Assembly: GCA_017427985.1 (NCBI GenBank)
Contig: JAFRRS010000023.1
Coordinates: 372,001 to 436,000, forward strand
Reading direction: 5' to 3'
From: Bacteroidales bacterium
GTDB lineage: Bacteria > Bacteroidota > Bacteroidia > Bacteroidales > F082
DNA: 64,000 nt
In this document: piece after piece, positions 63,192 through 64,000 of the stretch
Position numbering within the stretch: the first letter of the stretch is position 1
Layout: each line of letters begins with the position of its first letter
Program-made: the position numbers and the translations under genes
Notes under the pieces: model-generated
What the model saw: only the letters and a program-made list of their open reading frames with translations
Database searches by the model: none
Told to the model about the DNA's origin: nothing

Positions 63192-64000
63192 TTATTTCTT
63201 ACTCCAAGTCGTTCCATCCTTGCCATCTTTGAGAACAATGTCCAAAGCGGCAAGTTTGTCGCGAATGAGGTCTGATGTGGCCCAGTCTTTCTTGGCACGG
63301 GCTTCTTTGCGGATGTCGATGATGGTATCCATCAAGCCATCAACGATGCCGTTGTCGTCGGAACCCATTTCGTTGTTGACGAGACCCAAAATTTCGAAAA
63401 CAAAGACATCAAATAGTTTCTTTAGAAGAGCTAATTCAGTTGGATTAATCTTTGAATGGCCATCCTTAACAGAATTGATAATGCGCACTGCTTCGAAGAG
63501 GTTCGCAATGACAATCGGGCTGTTAAAGTCGTCGTTCATGGCGTCGTAGCAGGCATCCATAATCTTCTGAACGCCAAGGTCTTCGGCGCCTTCGGTGGCT
63601 GTGAGACCATCGATGAGACCTGCTGCCTCCATCAAACGTTTGTAACCTTTTTCAGCAGCCTGAAGTGCTTCGTTCGAAAAGTCGACGGTGCTGCGATACT
63701 GAGCCTGAAGGATGAAGAATCGAATCGTCATCGGGCTGTACGGCTGTGCCAGCATCTCCTCGCCTTTCGCGTTGATATGGCTGCCTTTGAAGAACTCATC
63801 GAGAGTGATGAAGTTTCCAAGAGACTTGCCCATTTTCTGTCCGGCAATGGTAATCATGTTGTTATGCATCCAGTAGCGCACCGGAGCCTTGCCGTTTGCC
63901 GCCATCGACTGGGCGATTTCCGACTCGTGGTGCGGGAACTGCAGGTCGAGACCGCCGCCGTGGATGTCGAATTCCTCGCCGAGGTATTTGCAGCCCATAG
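63192..64000 (-). CDS. cysS: cysteinyl-tRNA synthetase (5' part outside window)
   Basis: 269 codons visible; the gene continues beyond the window, so the ATG at 63996-63998 is internal. [28 protein letters not shown] (zinc-binding and catalytic region), the KMGKSLGNF variant of the KMSKS loop, then the DALR-type helical domain ([20 protein letters not shown]) and the CysRS C-terminal end ([33 protein letters not shown]). Charges tRNA-Cys. Confidence 0.97.
   Translation of the reverse strand, partial: MGCKYLGEEFDIHGGGLDLQFPHHESEIAQSMAANGKAPVRYWMHNNMITIAGQKMGKSLGNFITLDEFFKGSHINAKGEEMLAQPYSPMTIRFFILQAQYRSTVDFSNEALQAAEKGYKRLMEAAGLIDGLTATEGAEDLGVQKIMDACYDAMNDDFNSPIVIANLFEAVRIINSVKDGHSKINPTELALLKKLFDVFVFEILGLVNNEMGSDDNGIVDGLMDTIIDIRKEARAKKDWATSDLIRDKLAALDIVLKDGKDGTTWSKK

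Overview
The window looks like a chromosomal contig from an uncultured member of the order Bacteroidales. The evidence is as follows. Secreted proteins end in type IX secretion (T9SS) type A sorting domains. Promoters are of the Bacteroidetes kind, with TAnnTTTG about 7 bases upstream of transcription start and TTTG/TTG near -33. Shine-Dalgarno sites are few. Typical families include DUF5683, DUF3276, DUF4160/DUF2442, Cleaved_Adhesin (choice-of-anchor J), C10 peptidases and a tricorn-like S41 protease. The gene order parA-parB-DUF5683-dapB-lepB is also characteristic. Many extracellular proteases and glycosidases fit a gut or rumen life, but that is inference. I found no rRNA, tRNA, CRISPR array, transposase or prophage.

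Layout. 1-12 kb: two tandem paralogous T9SS proteins (the first cut by the window edge), a YhcG/DUF1016 nuclease gene between two copies of one promoter, a 2,553-residue multi-domain T9SS surface protein, and a tiny protein with a sorting-signal-like C-terminus. 12-15.6 kb: a ParE-type toxin-antitoxin pair between inverted repeats, gap and lepA. 15.6-23 kb: three tandem secreted C10 cysteine proteases. 23-29.6 kb: an unknown gene, a DUF4160/DUF2442-HTH pair with a probable operator, and a mutagenic-repair cassette (DnaE-type polymerase, DinB, divergent LexA-like S24 repressor). 29.6-37.8 kb: a lipoprotein, a GH20 hexosaminidase, the tricorn-like protease, a DnaQ-like exonuclease and a PUR-domain protein. 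37.9-46.8 kb: chromosome partition and envelope genes (parA, parB, DUF5683, dapB, signal peptidase I, ftsK, lolA-like, glycosyltransferase). 46.8-56.9 kb: GH2 mannosidase, cutC, mutS2, an M28 peptidase, metK behind a probable SAM-II riboswitch, and an ABC ATPase. 56.9-59.9 kb: a HepT/MntA pair, a long structured RNA leader before a secreted protein whose C-terminal domain is split off, and a RelE/ParE-type pair. 59.9-64 kb: rplM-rpsI-rpsB-tsf, a four-helix-bundle gene between heptamer repeats, and the 3' part of cysS.

The main non-coding theme is short repeats at gene ends. Imperfect 7-8-base tandem arrays begin within a few bases of stop codons and often fold back as inverted pairs. A second family of palindromes (arms like GTAGAGACG) serves as terminators and also lies in frame inside at least three coding genes. 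Accessory genes (YhcG, ParDE-like, four-helix-bundle) each sit between matching repeats, suggesting small cassettes. The most promising candidate for something undescribed is the nested RNA structure at 57715-57858.
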